Origin: Blastocystis hominis
Lineage: Eukaryota > Sar > Bigyra > Opalinata > Blastocystidae
Assembly (NCBI RefSeq): GCF_000151665.1
Contig: NW_013171827.1
Coordinates: 703,066 to 767,065, forward strand
DNA length: 64,000 nucleotides
Direction of reading: 5' to 3'
Position numbers and translations under genes: made by a program
Notes under the pieces: generated by a model
Seen by the model: only the letters and a program-made list of their open reading frames with translations
Databases searched by the model: none
What the model was told of the DNA's origin: nothing
Shown: one piece after another, positions 45,335-57,803 of the stretch
How the letters are laid out: each line of letters begins with the position of its first letter
Position numbering within the stretch: position 1 is the first letter of the stretch

Positions 45335-46127
45335 TATGCGCTGCTATTGTTGTGTAGTATGTACTATGCTTCTTTGTTTGTGTTTATCAAACATGCGATT
45401 CTGTGTATGTGTATAGTACATTGGGAGTGTGAGTTTATTTGGCTTGTTATTCGATGGTGGAATCGAGGTATCGCAACCTAGATGAGCGATGGAGACACAT
45501 TCACTAGCATTTTCATGAACTTGTTGCAACTAAATTCTATAGTGTGATGCAAATGAATTGTTTCCTCTGTCGAATTGCAACTCGTGAGTATAACGTTTTC
45601 AAATACATACCAATTTGTTATTCCATCGAAACAAACAAGGTAGTTGATATTACATTGTTGTGGATATCTCTTCGATTCCCTTACTCATTGCTTGACTATC
45701 AAGCCAATATTCTATGCATTAAGTCTTTTTAGGGTAACAGAGGAATACTTTATGCATTCTGCGGAAACATTCCTCCAGTCATAAAAAAGCGAATTCTTAC
45801 CAATCCATCCATATTGCAATAGATCATTGCTGCTTTACAAAACAAAGCGGCTCTATCTATATCGCACATACTATACTATTCTCACCTGCTCATTAACAAG
45901 GATTCAAAGAGTTAATCCCACTTATTTCTGCCAATTCAATAATACCAATTCTACTGTGTTCCCTTCTGAAGAAAACCAAAAGTCTTTACACATTTCCATT
46001 ACCTCAGTGTATTACCCTTCTCCCCTTTCTTCCATACACATACACCGATCATTTCCACTCACCACTTCATCATAATCCTTCATATTCTCAAGTGAATTTT
46101 GCTGACCATCATATTCTTTGACAAGAC
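45335..46127. other. Intergenic region
   Basis: About 790 bases. TGTTTGTG at 45375-45382 fits the 3' end of H3. No other gene supported; a 62-codon ORF at 45544 has no recognisable domain. Confidence 0.5.
45375..45382 (+). terminator. TGTTTGTG 3'-end motif of histone H3
   Basis: Variant motif 41 nt after the H3 stop codon, suggesting that H3 mRNA is polyadenylated like other genes. No histone stem-loop was noticed. Confidence 0.55.
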
Positions 46128-47224
46128 ATGGACGAACCAACGGTATTCGTATTCGATCCTCAACAAGAAGGAAACAGAGTCGTTACTTTCGTAAAATCCA
46201 TTTGTATTTCGGTGATTCGTTTAGAACGCAATATCAGAGTCCGTTGATACTCGTTTTGGCAATTCGAAAGCAATAAAAAATGAAGCAATAGATTCGTTCT
46301 TAAAGCATTCCCATCTTTGTCAAACTAGAGAGAATGGAAACCTTATGGATTCTCTTATTCAAAACCGACATGAACTGAATCGATTAGACGCAAAAATATT
46401 AAATTCATTTGAAAAGAATTCAGTTTGGAGGAAGTGTAGTATTCCTCACCTTTTTTGATTTTTAGTTTTGGATACTGAAGTAACAAAGCTTCGAAACCGC
46501 ATTGAATCCATTTTGGAATCAATCTATTCCTTGGACGCCTCTTCTCCCTCTCTTCCGTTTCCAAAAGCACAGGAAAACTCTTCGGATACTACGACGACAG
46601 TCGATATTTTTGTGGATAACTCAAACACGGATCTCAACCAACTGCATAGCTTACTATTCTCTCTCTCCCAGGATTTGTTGTCTCTGGAGCTCCATTTCCT
46701 CTCTCTTTCCGATCCATCGGACCCAGTGCCCTGGAATAGTTCATCCCTCTCCGATCGCGTCGATGCTCTTCACTCCGCTCTATCCAGTCTGTATGAAAAG
46801 ACGGCTGTTATCTCTACCAGCATGCAGGTAGCGAACGAATCTTGTTGTATTGAATGCTAGCGCGTCACACAGATATTCCACACCATCTTCGCAGAATCAC
46901 ACACAACCCTTGACAAGATGAACAAATCGGTTTTGGAGACCCGCAAGGTGTATGAGCGAGTCGCTGAGGTTGAGCCTTTGCTGCAGCTGGCTCCCCTGTT
47001 GAAAGCTCGTCTTGATCATTTCGTCGAAACTAGCAAAAAGGTTTCTCAGGTGCAGAGCCGGCTGGACGAGCTGGTGCAAAAGCAGGAACTACTGGAGAAA
47101 AGGGTGGAAAAGACTGGGGAGATTTTGAAACGAGTAGGAATGAGTTCGTGATTTCATGTAGGTTCAAAAGCAAATGGAGCAAGACATGCCCAAACTAGTA
47201 GCTGTTTTAAACTCTGTAGAGTGA
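46128..47224 (+). CDS. Dynactin subunit 2 (dynamitin, p50)
   Basis: Coiled-coil subunit of dynactin, the dynein activator. The ATG at 46128 starts MDEPTVFVFDPQQ; a 34-nt intron and a 30-nt intron (ending GATTTTTAG, 46466) lead to FLDTEVTKLRNRIESILES. After a 33-nt intron comes RVTQIFHTIFAESHTTLDKM, then KVYERVAEVEPLLQLAPLLK, VQSRLDELVQKQELLEKRVE and, after a 28-nt intron, VQKQMEQDMPKLVAVLNSVE with TGA at 47222-47224. The block 'K.YE.....P.L....PLL..RL' between long coiled coils is the dynamitin C-terminal pattern. A motif variant, GGTTTGTT (47227-47234), has the standard spacing, with cleavage after the T of the TGA. Dynein and kinesin transport subunits are short on motifs, so identity rests on the overall pattern. 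Confidence 0.72.
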
Positions 47225-47268
47225 CAGGTTTGTTGTGAACTACCACGTTGATTCCACTGGATCTATTC

Positions 47269-47276
47269 AACAAACA
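47269..47276 (-). terminator. TGTTTGTT 3'-end motif of the SAPS-like gene
   Basis: Exact motif on the minus strand, 35 nt from the motif of the convergent dynamitin gene. Confidence 0.6.
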
Positions 47277-49959
47277 GATAAACTAACAACGAAAACTCAC
47301 AACGCAACTAGAAACGATTAGAACCTTTTCGAAATGATGAAAACGATCAAAACACGACAGTCCGACCGATCCCTCAAGTCAAATATCTAGGAAAGCCAAA
47401 ACCACGTTTCCACACATCAATTCAGGACGCAAACAGAAGACTTCCCAGAAAAGCAAGCCACACAACGAAAAGACACTTACCTAAAATCTACTCAGAAGGA
47501 ACCTTGATTCCTTGTTGGATAATTCACCAATTCCTAGAAAAATGGCAAAACAGAGAATATACAATCATCACAATAAGAATGGATTAAGCAAGCCATTTCG
47601 ACAGAATGCAATGAGTTGGAATAAAGCATTTCTCTCTCCAGAGCTCGCGAGCATTTCAACAAACATCCAAATCGTAAACTAAACAAATTACAATTCTCGT
47701 ACAAAAAGAAACACGAAGAAAACTCGCTCCACTCACCAAAAGTAGTTAAAGCCAAGCTGTTTCGCAAAGTCCGACCCAAAATCCAGACATTTGCTGGCTT
47801 TCGCTTCATGCAGCAAGGTTTCAGAGCAACACTACACAACACCCAAATCCCTTCCTTACCTCCAACACATCTGTCGTGACTCCATTCTGAAGTACTTTCT
47901 TCCCTTGACACAGATAAACCTCTCGTGCAGAATCGCAAATCACCAGTGGCAGTAGTTTCTGGTAATAATAGTCTTCTTGCAACGCCTGCACAAGCTGCAA
48001 TTCCTCCTCCGTCTTCTTCTCTTTCATCCCAATCACATCAGCTTGAAGGCGTAGCTGGTGAATCTCGACGCGGATATGTCCCCGCAGTTCGCTAGAATCG
48101 ACCGATTCCATCTGCTCTACCTGTCCTTTTTCAAGTACTCTTCATAGCAATACTGCGTGAACGGAGTGTTTTGCAATACATACTAGCAATCAACCCGCAA
48201 AGCCAGCAATACAAGCAGCACGTTGATGTACTGATTGAAGATGAAGAGCTCGTGGAACTTCCGAAGCAATCTACGTCGCAGGGCTCTGCAATGAATACGC
48301 GTGCAGCACGTTGAATCGAGGATAAATGAAAGGCAGAGCGTACAGAAGATTCCAGAACAGCTCGTCGATATCGCGAACGATCGAGAAATTCTCCCCACTG
48401 CGGCCTACACTCGACGATTCCGCTTTGCCCCACAGTAAAACCCGAGAAGGATGTAATAGATGATGTGGAGGAGGAACACGGGGAGCGCGCCCAAATGCAA
48501 ATCGGATTCATCGCGGAGCGAATTCGGCCGACTCACATCGCCGAGTTGGAACGTGTTGATGAGATGGAAGCGTGCGTCCAGCGCGGAAACGAGCTGAACA
48601 GTGGAGGGGAGATGGCGATAGAGCTGCTTGATGAGGAACATCACGTAGATGGAGATGTTGGAGTAGAGCGAGGGCGCGAGCTCGGCGAATTCGTTGTCCA
48701 TCTGCATCGAAAGGGAGTCGAAAGCGAACGTAGTCGTCCACCATGAAGCCAAACCGAACGTAATTGTCGGGAGCCACGGGGATTTCGGAGACGGAGATGA
48801 GGTAGAGAATTTGCTGGGGAAGAGGAGGAAGAAGAAAAAGAAACTTCGAGCAGTTGAAAGATGTAAGCGCTCGGTCGCGTTTTGAGAAACATCATAATGC
48901 AGTGAATGAGCTGTTCGTTTTGAAGCTCCTATGAGAGAGATGGAGGAGAGAGAAAAAGGCGAACTCGGATGAGCGTGATGTACTTTTCATTGTAGCTGTA
49001 TTTGTGAAGCACATCGGAGAGAAGCATGCAGAGCAGGTCGCTCGCTTCTGGATCGGTTTCCTTGCTTCTAGGAATGAGTGTTGGTCCGTTTCTCAACGTA
49101 ATCACGATGATTATCGACGGGATAAGATGCAAATGGTGCAGCAACGCGATGTGTCTGCGAAGCACCGAAGGCGAAATCTACTCGGCATTCCGAGCCACAT
49201 GGTACATTGTAGCTCTCTTTGAATTCGGAATCGCTGGGCGTTGTGGCCGAGGACTCTTCGTCTACGTTCATCTGAATAACGTTATCCAGTAAACTGGCGC
49301 GCTTCTCCGGATAGCTCAGCAATAAAACCAGGATGTCGTAAATCGCTCGGTTTTGAGCAACCATCGACAGCATGGTGCGGATCTGAGTGAGAAGAGAGGG
49401 AAGGTAGAGAGTACATAGATGCTTTTGATGTATGGGAAAATCTGATCGGGAGTCATGATAAGGAGATATTTGATCAACAAACTAAGCTCGTAGATGTTGG
49501 CATCCTCGTTCGTGTTATTGGTTAAAAAGACGGGAAATAGAATAGAGATGATATAATCCTTTGTTGCGTTCAATAAACTCCTCAAGTTCCCAACGTTCGA
49601 CATAAGAAAGGACTAAAGAAACACGACGATCAACCTGAAATACGTTAATCTTTTCACAACGAGCATCTGTAAACTTTGAGTAATCTTCCGAGGTCGATCG
49701 TGCAGGGATGAAATCCTTTATCAAATACTCAAGCAAAATGTTCAAGTTTCGCTTCTGCAAAAGATTAATAGAAACAAAAAACTCTACCTGGCACAGAAAA
49801 GGAACCATGTTTTCAAAGAACTGAGGATTCTCCAATTGGAATATTCGGTTTATCATAGAATCCGCGTCGTAATTCAGCTATACGTAAGGATCGATTCTAA
49901 ACCGATACAGACAAGTCAATCGCTTCTTTCTCACTCCCTGTTGAAGCTTTCTTTTCCAT
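47277..49959 (-). CDS. SAPS-like helical-repeat protein (PP6 regulatory subunit family)
   Basis: Large alpha-solenoid gene. The ATG at 49959 starts MEKKASTGSEKEAIDLS; a 30-nt intron is followed by MINRIFQLENPQFFENMVPF, KRNLNILLEYLIKDF, TPDQIFPYIKS, AIYDILVLLLSYPEKRASLL, ELQNEQLIHCIMMFLKTRPS and, further on, DELFWNLLYALPFIYP and FIFNQYINVLLYVLQ. The first six blocks follow, in order, the SAPS-domain pattern of PP6/PP4 regulatory subunits ('KL..FL....L..L...I', 'KPEQI..FL', 'I.DLLLRLL.', '...LLS.I...'). More than ten introns of about 28-36 nt are needed, and several joins are uncertain. The 3' end is placed at the minus-strand TGTTTGTT (47269-47276), but the last exon was not resolved. An alternative is another ARM-repeat protein. 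Confidence 0.5.
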
Positions 49960-50145
49960 TGTATTCTATAATATAACAAAAATCAAGATAGTGTTTGTAC
50001 ACGTTCAGAATCCTGAGTTGAGGAAGGAGTTTGTTTCTCTACTCCCTCTGACATCTAATCCTGAGAACCAATCTCCAATCAATCACAATGGAAACTCAGC
50101 CAAACAAAACAAGTGGTAAATAGTGAGAAAAAGAATCGAAAAATT

Positions 50146-50216
50146 GAGGACAGGGTGATTCGAACACCCAACCTTTTGATCTGGAATCAAACGCGCTACC
50201 GTTGCGCCATGCCCTC
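50146..50216 (-). tRNA. tRNA-Trp (CCA)
   Basis: Minus-strand cloverleaf of 71 nt. Acceptor GAGGGCA/TGTCCTC, anticodon stem TTTGA/TCAAA with loop TTCCAGA (anticodon CCA), T arm with GTTCGAATC. No intron. Confidence 0.94.
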
Positions 50217-51064
50217 CTGATAGTTGTCTTTCAAATAGACTACTTGAGGAACTGGTATCGATCAGTTTGGTTGCTTGGTTTGCGATATGATATGAAAATG
50301 AACAGGTGGAGTGACCTATAACATTGTTTTGTATTGCTTGGAAATAATGCCTTTCCCTGACGTACTAAGTATTGGTGATGGTATGATAATAATATGGATT
50401 GTTGAAGGCTATAATCACATAATAACCTTGTAAGAATTGGGAGTCGTTCGAACTGACTTGACAAGGAGTGTAGAATAAGAAAAATGTCCATAGATACTAG
50501 CTATGAACAAGGTGTCATAACACAAAAATGGTTTCTCTCAACGAATCATCCCTCCAATACGAAGGTATGCCCATATTTAAATATTAGGGTCAACTCATGG
50601 CTCCACACATGGCATAATGTTTTCTCATACCCCAAACGAAGGAACTAACAGAAATGAAATCTTGCTTCTATGGCCAGATTTTGTTTGCAAGACACGCTAG
50701 CAACCATTATTCCAGTATAACAGTTGACTGTTATGGAGAATAAGACGGGAAAGCAAAATGCTGAACTGCGTTCAATGAGTTGCAATAATATTGAAATTAT
50801 CTAGAGTAAATAATGGTGTGTTTGGCTTGGTTCGTATTATAGAATAGTAAATAGAGAGAATGGATATTTTATTTCGTCGATTGAACGATCCACTTCCAAA
50901 ATGAATGGTGGTTGATCTCATCTATTTTTCGACCTTTACCTCGCTTTTTTGTTCTTATTCCGGAGGTTTTCTATTGTGACTCCATCGAATAGTGGGTGAC
51001 TTTGTGACACTCTTAAACTAGAACAGCTAAACGATTCAAATTTGAAAAAGCAAATAACCGCGGG
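50217..51064. other. Intergenic region
   Basis: About 850 bases between tRNA-Trp and the Enhancer-of-polycomb gene. Nothing supportable on either strand. Confidence 0.5.
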
Positions 51065-53127
51065 ATGAGACATATTGCTGTTCGTCCAAGACCGCTTCAA
51101 TTAAAAAAGCAAATACGAGTTTATCACCTAGCTGCTGATGGCTCCTTTATAAGCGAGAACGGAGATAGGGTGACAGCAAATCTATATGAACTAGAGGACT
51201 GTGTAGGTGGCATTCTCTCTACTTGCCTTTGCTTGTTACGCACCAGGGAACCGGTATTGCCATCCCTCGTGTTTTGGATTGAATATTTTTTGAAGGAGAA
51301 AATGAGAGGCATTTTCCCGTTGACTTTTTTGATGACTTTTTGCTCACCCCTGATGTAGTCGCCCGAGAAAACATCCTTTATGAACAAGGCCCGGATTTCG
51401 ATTCCGAAGCCCCCTATCCGAATGATTCCCAATTACGACTCGGAGGTATCTCATACCTTTAAGCGTTCCAACGGATATATCAAGTACATTCCGCCGACGG
51501 TCGAGGAGGAGAAGAACAAAGTGGAATACAACCTTGATTCTCACGATGAAGTGGGTTGTTTTGAGGGTGTGCTGACCCTGTAGCTGTGGTTACGGAGACA
51601 CAAACTCTACGGTGAAAAGGCGCCGGAATCCAAGAAGCTTTCGCTGGACCTGTTCGAGCGAATGCTCGATTGTGCAGACAAGTATGCAGGCGAGTACAAG
51701 GCGGAGCCGACTGTCGTAGGCCGTCGTGCGAGACTGCTAATGGGATAGGACATTCTGGAATCATTGTTTCTCCAGAAGCTTCAGTTCAGTAGAGTGGATT
51801 CTCACGAAGTTTGCAAACACATCCTGGACTATTGGAAACGAAAGCGGAAAGAACTGGGCAAGCCGCTGCTTCGGCGTTACTGGCCGCTCACCAACGTCAA
51901 CGATCCAAACCCCAATTTGGTGTTTCGTCCTCGCTGCAAGGTTAGGCTCTGTCCGATCCGCTGAGCACTAGGACGAGCACTACCGATTACGAAAGAAGAA
52001 CAAGCCGAACGAAGAGATTTTGGAGCGTCTGATCGAACTGAAAGCGAACCTCGAGCACGGTCGCGAGCTCTGCGAATTGACGCACTCGCGCGAGCAGCTC
52101 AAGCTCAAGAAGCTGATGTACATCTACGAGACCGTTGTGGAAGTGCACTATCTGAAGATGAACCACTCGGGTCGTCGTCCGCTCACCTACAACGTGGGTC
52201 GTTTTTCCTCCTGCTCACGCGCAGCTGAAAGACATGTTCGTCTACGAGGGCCGCACGAGCTCCATTCTCTCCACCACGTCCTCGGCGAACGCGTACAGCA
52301 CGTTCAACCCCATGATCAGCCACTCCTTCGGCGAGAACTACTTCGGAGGCGTCGGGATGATGGACGAGCCCGACGAGCTCGCCTCGCTCAGCTCCACTGC
52401 GCAGCCCCGCCTCTCTCCGGACGAGCTGCAGTACCTCCAGCTGCTCTCTGCCTTGCAGCAGGACACGCGCGAGGAGCCTTCCTACGAGACGCCCGCGCTG
52501 ATTGTGAACCGCGCGGGCTCGACGGAGACGTCGGGGACGAACTGGCTGTTGCCGGTGGCGGCGAAGGACAACTACGAGCATTTCTACACGAGCACGCTCA
52601 ACACGCATTCCTTCCTCGCCTTCCCCACGTCGCAGCCCCTGCAAACGCGTCTGTAGGAGTCTGGAGGATGAGTGACGCCTAGACGAGGCCGCGTAGGGCG
52701 TGGCCAACGCATTCTGCTGGATCGCGTGCGCGAGCCCAAGCCGCTCTACGGAGATGCGTCCCACGAAATCTACCGGTCCTCTCTGCCCGTAGCGGCGGTG
52801 CGGAAGCACTTCGCGGCTCGGAGGAGGGAGGAAGGGGCGGCGGCGAGCGCGGTGCAGGGAGTGGCGCTGCCTGGGATCGCGCTGCCTTCGCAGAACGTGG
52901 CGTATGGGGGACTGGCTCCGTTTGGTCGATTCAATCCGAGCTGTGCGACGGGGGTGAAGAGGTCGTACCAGGAAGTGATGCAGAACGAGGATGTGGAGCT
53001 GTATGTTAACTTGGAGGAGAATTTGAAGTTTAACTTGGCGAACGAAATGAGTGTTCGGGTGGAGCCGGTAAAGCGGATGATTCTGAACCGTAATACTGCC
53101 AACGATCAAATTCAGTTCATTTTATAG
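51065..53127 (+). CDS. Enhancer of polycomb-like protein (NuA4 subunit)
   Basis: Scaffold of the Piccolo/NuA4 histone acetyltransferase module. The ATG at 51065 starts MRHIAVRPRPLQLKKQIRVY. The EPcA domain follows: IPKPPIRMIPNYDSEVSHTF, YNLDSHDE, LSLDLFERMLDCADKYAGEY, ILESLFLQKLQF and VCKHILDYWKRKRKELGKPL, then LLRRYWPLTNVNDPNPNLVF.R and a coiled coil (ERLIELKANLEHGRELCELT). A low-complexity part leads to the C-terminal RRGRVGRGQRILLDRV block seen in plant and fungal EPL1. Introns of about 24-46 nt were placed; the one before RRGRVG would be only 24 nt (52652-52675). TAG at 53125-53127. The histone acetyltransferase-binding EPcA order makes the assignment firm. Confidence 0.9.
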
Positions 53128-53144
53128 CTTGTACTCTATCACAG

Positions 53145-53152
53145 TGTTTGTT
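53145..53152 (+). terminator. TGTTTGTT 3'-end motif of the EPC-like gene
   Basis: Exact motif 18 nt after the TAG of the EPC-like gene. The MED18-like start codon is 28 nt further on. Confidence 0.75.
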
Positions 53153-53179
53153 TAGAAACGTGCTGCATCGCGATCCGGA

Positions 53180-53854
53180 ATGAATGAGATTCCACGGACA
53201 AAGTATTTGAAGATAAAAGGCACGGTCGTGAGTCCCTTCAATGCAAGTTGAACCATAGAATCGGGAACACATATATCCGTTGTCTAGGATACTAAACGAG
53301 ATCGTTGATATGGGAAAAAAGCCCGTAAAACTCATGGAAAGCAAGTTTACGAATAGTTAAAGTTTCAGGAGGTTCGGACATATTATTATATAAAAGCAAG
53401 TGTGTGTAATTGGAGAGAACTAAGATCTAGATCGTGACGAAGAGGTTGTTCAATTTGCGCAACGATTGACAGAGAGAGGAATAGAATATAGCCTACGGTA
53501 TCGGGGAATGACTCCTGAGCGGAAGAATAATTTGCGAATGGGGGCAGGTGCGGAATATCGTTGTTCTGAGCAGGGGGCAAGTTTACTGCGCGAAATGGGA
53601 ATGATGTTTGCGAATGCTACTTGTTTTTGATGCATAGGCCAATAAAAAGTCGTCGACAGAGCGGTTATCAATGGAACATGGGAGATGGAATCTATTTAGT
53701 GATTACTTCTCTGAATGACGAGGTGAAGATGGGTGAAAAGCAGAAAGTGAATAGTTCGATCTGGAATTTTGAGATGTTGTCCTTCTGTCCTGATAAGCAA
53801 GTGTTGGACATTTCAAATCGGATGCACGCACTTATAAATTTGTTGAAACCGTAA
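53180..53854 (+). CDS. Mediator subunit 18-like protein
   Basis: Probable head-module subunit of Mediator. The ATG at 53180 starts MNEIPRTKYLKIKGT; introns of 34, about 24 and 29 nt lead to VRTYYYIKANRDEEVVQFAQ and GIEYSLRYRGMTPERKNNLR. Then come YRCSEQGASLLREMGMM, a 32-nt intron and GYQWNMGDGIYLVITSL, KQKVNSSIWNFEMLSFCP and SNRMHALINLLKP, TAA at 53852-53854. The run 'W.LRY.G....', '..LMEMGF', 'G..F..G.....V..I', 'WL.E.S....' and 'A.NL.P' is that of MED18. The length (about 185 residues) fits. Similarity is at the level of pattern and order rather than identity, so the call is moderate. Confidence 0.55.
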
Positions 53855-54400
53855 CAATATGATTTGAACTCTTAGTTAGATACCTTAATGTGAATAAGAA
53901 GCCAGATATGGGTTAGATTTGTGTAGAATCATCTCCTTGTTTTCTTGCAGATACTATCATGTGTTTTATCAATTTGTTCACTGTTGTAATCTTAAATAGA
54001 AAAAGGGAATTGTGGTTATGATGATTGTGATTGATTTGAATTGGGGGCTTTTGCATTGCATTGCATTACGATTTGTTTATTGAATGGTATAATGTAGAAT
54101 CCAGTCAAGTGAAATAGAAAGTAGAAATGAAACCTGTTCATTGAATCTGAAGTGGTAGTTGCTAGTATAAGCAGCAATTCTGAAAGGTGAATGATTCTTT
54201 TTCTGTTGAACTGCAAAGAACAATGGCCAGTAGAACATAGAAGAAGTGGAGTTCGAGTATAGGATAGAATGTTGTGTGTTATTAGCGAACAACATCCTGC
54301 ATTGAAAATCTGCAGAGCAGCAAAAAGGCCGAATTGAAGGAAACACTAAGTTAGGCATATCAGAATGTACGAAAAAGAAGGTCAGATTATTAGCATGTGT
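53855..54400. other. Intergenic region
   Basis: About 550 bases. No supportable gene; no exact 3' motif for the MED18-like gene was found here. Confidence 0.5.
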
Positions 54401-55960
54401 TACATAATAGTAGCTGGCAAAATCAATTCCTGCCCAGTGAACTGGAATCCCCAGTGGGAGAAGCCAGTCAACCAGGACTGAGAGTACAGGGTGATGGATG
54501 GTCCCGTGGGAATGCGGGTGATGTGGATGCGCTGTTGGAAGGGGCAAGAGTGGAGTGGGAGGTGTGTAGTCGAAGGGCGTATTGCGTGGGGTAGGGTGAC
54601 TAGGAGAAGAAGGATGCGTGGCAATGGTTCTGCGGAGCGAAGAGCGACTTCTTGCAGACGATGGCCGTGCGATGGGCTCCGCGAGCTGCTAGGAATTGGG
54701 AAGTGTGGTGCGAGAGTGCTTTGATTGGAGCTTTGGGAGCGTGGTGGATGATTGGGGATGGTGTGGCGCGGCCTCGACCCAATTACCGGTTATCTATCTG
54801 CCTCTGAACTCGATGTGCAATGAGGAGTGTTCCGTTAGCGGGTACACGATGACGTGACGTGCAGCGAAACGGACAGAACGGTTGGTTAGCGAAGGAACTG
54901 CTCGTGCCCCGCGATGAAGGCTTCCCCGAAACCCCTGCGGGCATGATCTTCGAGGAGCCGCGCGGCACCCATTCCATCCCACTCCACTCCACTCCACTCC
55001 ACTCCAAAAGGGCGTACTGCGACCTCTTCTGCGAATGGAAGAACATGAACAACCCTGCTTCTGTCCAGCGGACGCTTATTCCCATCACGCCCTATCTGGA
55101 CACCTCCATTTCCACCTCCATTTGCAGCAAGGGACACGTGATCGAGCGTGCCTGCACGGCGGATGGGGCGTTCCCCGCGGTTCTGTATGCGGTGTGTGTG
55201 GAATCAGGCGGAGGGCATTGAGTGGGACTGTGCGATGGCGATTACCGGATCCTTCCATGATCTCTGCACCGCCACGTGCGAGCTTCGCGCTCCCGCCACT
55301 TCCTCCTTCCTCCTTCCTCCTTCCTCCGAACCGTCTGGTTCCCCGCGGGACGCGATGTGTGGGACGTGTTGGAGGGTGGGATCCCCGCGACTTCCTACAC
55401 GCTGGAGTGCGTCCCGAGCGAAGTGGGCAGTGCCGAGTGGATGGGCAGGCAATTCGGAGTGTCCACGATGGCCACGTCGGAATTCGTTGGGTGTTGGTGG
55501 TGGACGGCGAGCCAACCTCCTCGCTCACCGGTTCGCTCTGGGTGTGGGTGTGGGTGTGGGTGTGAGTGAGCAGGAATCTGGTGGGCGATGGGGTGGGGTC
55601 CGTGGCTCCCTACGAAGGTGTGCAGAGTCGACCGGGCTCTCTGGATCTCTTCCTGTCCAACTGGGCGCAGAACGCCACCGTGGTCTCCGTCACCCAGCCC
55701 CTCCGCCTCCGCCTCCGCCTCCGCCTCCGCCTCCGCCTCCGCTTCCGCTTCCGCTTCGCCTACGACGTGACCGGCGCGCTCATCCGCGCCCACCTCGTCG
55801 ATCACGCCTGGTGCGTCGTGGGTCGCGATGTTTCCACGTTTCCACGATCCAGACCGATTTGGCAGTTGCTGAGAGAGAGAGAAATGGTTGCGGTGTTTGG
55901 TTTGGAAGATGGATGGATGGATGGATGGATGGATGGAATTGTAGAGATGTGGAATGGTTG
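54401..55960 (+). CDS. Unidentified GC-rich multi-exon gene with simple-repeat insertions
   Basis: Not recognised. The plus strand holds a chain of protein-like exons: VQGDGWSRGNAGDVDALLEG, DAWQWFCGAKSDFLQTMAVR, LPVIYLPLNSMCNEECS, a 31-nt intron (GTTAGC...GTGCAG), NGWLAKELLVPRDEGFPETP, YCDLFCEWKNMNNPASVQRT, CSKGHVIERACTADGAFPAV, RTVWFPAGRDVWDVLEGG and APYEGVQSRPGSLDLFLSN. Several cysteines and the absence of a visible nuclear or zinc motif suggest a secreted or luminal protein. The segment WFPAGRDVWDVLEGG resembles the C-terminal part of glycosidases, but this is weak. Simple repeats interrupt it: (CCACT)n at 54979-55003, (GTGGGT)n near 55538-55563 and (CGCCTC)n at 55700-55740. Exact exon boundaries, start and stop were not resolved. 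The region is far richer in GC than its flanks. Confidence 0.4.
55904..55936. repeat. (GATG)n microsatellite
   Basis: Seven or so tandem ATGG/GATG units directly after the GC-rich gene. Confidence 0.9.
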
Positions 55961-57803
55961 AAGCGTTGTAGGATTTGAATGAGAATCGAAAATGTGTTTA
56001 GGAAGGAAGGAAAATGTAGATTTAGAGTGTGTAGGGTGTTGGAATGATTTAGAAACATGAACAGAATAATCCAGAACGAGGAACCAAACGACTCTAGTTG
56101 ATAATAATAATAATAATAGAGTGCTGTGAGTTGATGGTTGATTTGCTAGCATTGTGCTAATGATTCTACTGCATCTACCGAGAACATATTGTTTTAGAAC
56201 ACAGCAGCAATACATAATTGTAATATCTCAATGACTTTCTACTGTTACCACTCATTACATAAGCGAAATAATGGATTGAAAAGAGGATTGGAATTCCATC
56301 GTATTTGAATGACATGTTCGAGTGTGGTTGGGCATTGTTGGGGAGATCAAATAAAGTAGGGCTTAGCAAAACGAAAGGCTCGTCTAGCCAAACCTCCACT
56401 TCCAACACCAAGATGCAACCCACACAATAGAGTAGCCAAGTGTGAAAAGTGATTTCTTCCTTTTCGATTGATTCCACACATTATCATTTCTATTCTCTAG
56501 ATATGGAATGAATAGCTATCAATCAATCCAAAGGAAAACAATGAATAACTAACTGATTGGGTTGTTTGTGGAAGATGATGCACATCATAATTATCAATGT
56601 GTGCATGTTATACAACGACAGACTGAGCTGTAGAATGAGTTTACTGATAGTAGGAAGAAATGTGATTATTGCTGTTTCAAAGATAATAGGAATTCGATTA
56701 TAAGCACGAATCAAACGAATTGACTCTGTAGAGACATAATTTAGAAGTGAAACACACTGAGGGAAAGCGAGTGACAAATTATGTCAAATCTATGCACAAT
56801 CAATACGAATACCTATAATTATAAACTGTAAACATTATACAAATCAAAATTTACGTAGAAAAAAGACTGGAAGACAATTGGTCATAGAAACATTGAAAAT
56901 TATTAATATTACGTATAGAAAACCAATTCATTTGATACAAGCATGGATAGCACACATAATCTTGGTCAACACAAGAAAAAGGTTGTTTTCTACAGTTCAT
57001 ATGAACAATCTTCTAGTCTAGAAATATAAGATGAGGTTAGATGTGGAATTTATGGAAAATACACGAAGTCCATTTGGAACCATCAAAACCTACAATTTGG
57101 ACATTTTCCTGACATTATAGGCAATTCCTTCGAAGCAAATCGAAAGTGTCTTAACCAGTTGGATCGACAAGCCAAAGCAAAACTATTCTTGAGCCCTATT
57201 ATTTCGGTGGATTATATTGAAATAGCGAAATACACTACTGAAACTGTTTTCTACTGTGCTCCTTTAGAACTAGCTACAAAGCTCTGATAACACCAATAAT
57301 AGTGTTGAAAGCACAGACTAGCTAAGGAAATCTTGTTTCAAAGACACTCTATTCTCAAGTGTTCCGAAAAACAAAAACATATTCCAAATAGCGTTCTTCA
57401 CTTCTCATATAATTGTATAAGCTATTAATGTGTGTGAATACTCAACCAAAAATAACAAAGCTTCCCAAAATAAACAATGAAATGTATTTGTGAAATTGCA
57501 ATGATTCGACATATTTCCTATCGAATGCTCCACCACTCAATTGATAATGGTTCATTTTTGAATATTCACTTTGAAAATAGCAAGACATATTTGATAGAAG
57601 AAATATGAAAAATCGAGAAGCAAATAGAACTACTTTTGTTGGAATTTGAGAAGCAGGCTATTCTAGCTCGACTTACACCGTGTATGCATACTCCTAAATT
57701 TCCAATAGAAAAATAGAATTGTGTTTCGGTGATATTTAAACTGGATATTAAACTGAGTGTACTTTTGGATTTTCTCATTATTTTTTTATTTTGGTCAAAT
57801 AAA
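55961..57803. other. AT-rich intergenic region
   Basis: About 1.8 kb. Contains a short (AAT)n tract near 56100-56117. No gene or RNA could be supported. Confidence 0.5.

Noticed and set aside
47658-47665. Minus-strand TGTTTGTT as the 3' end of the SAPS-like gene
   Set aside because: The sequence reads on as a plausible exon (MFV falls on the motif) and a second exact motif lies at 47269-47276; kept open but not preferred.
52183-53109. 308-codon minus-strand ORF
   Set aside because: Antisense of the Enhancer-of-polycomb gene in GC-rich sequence.
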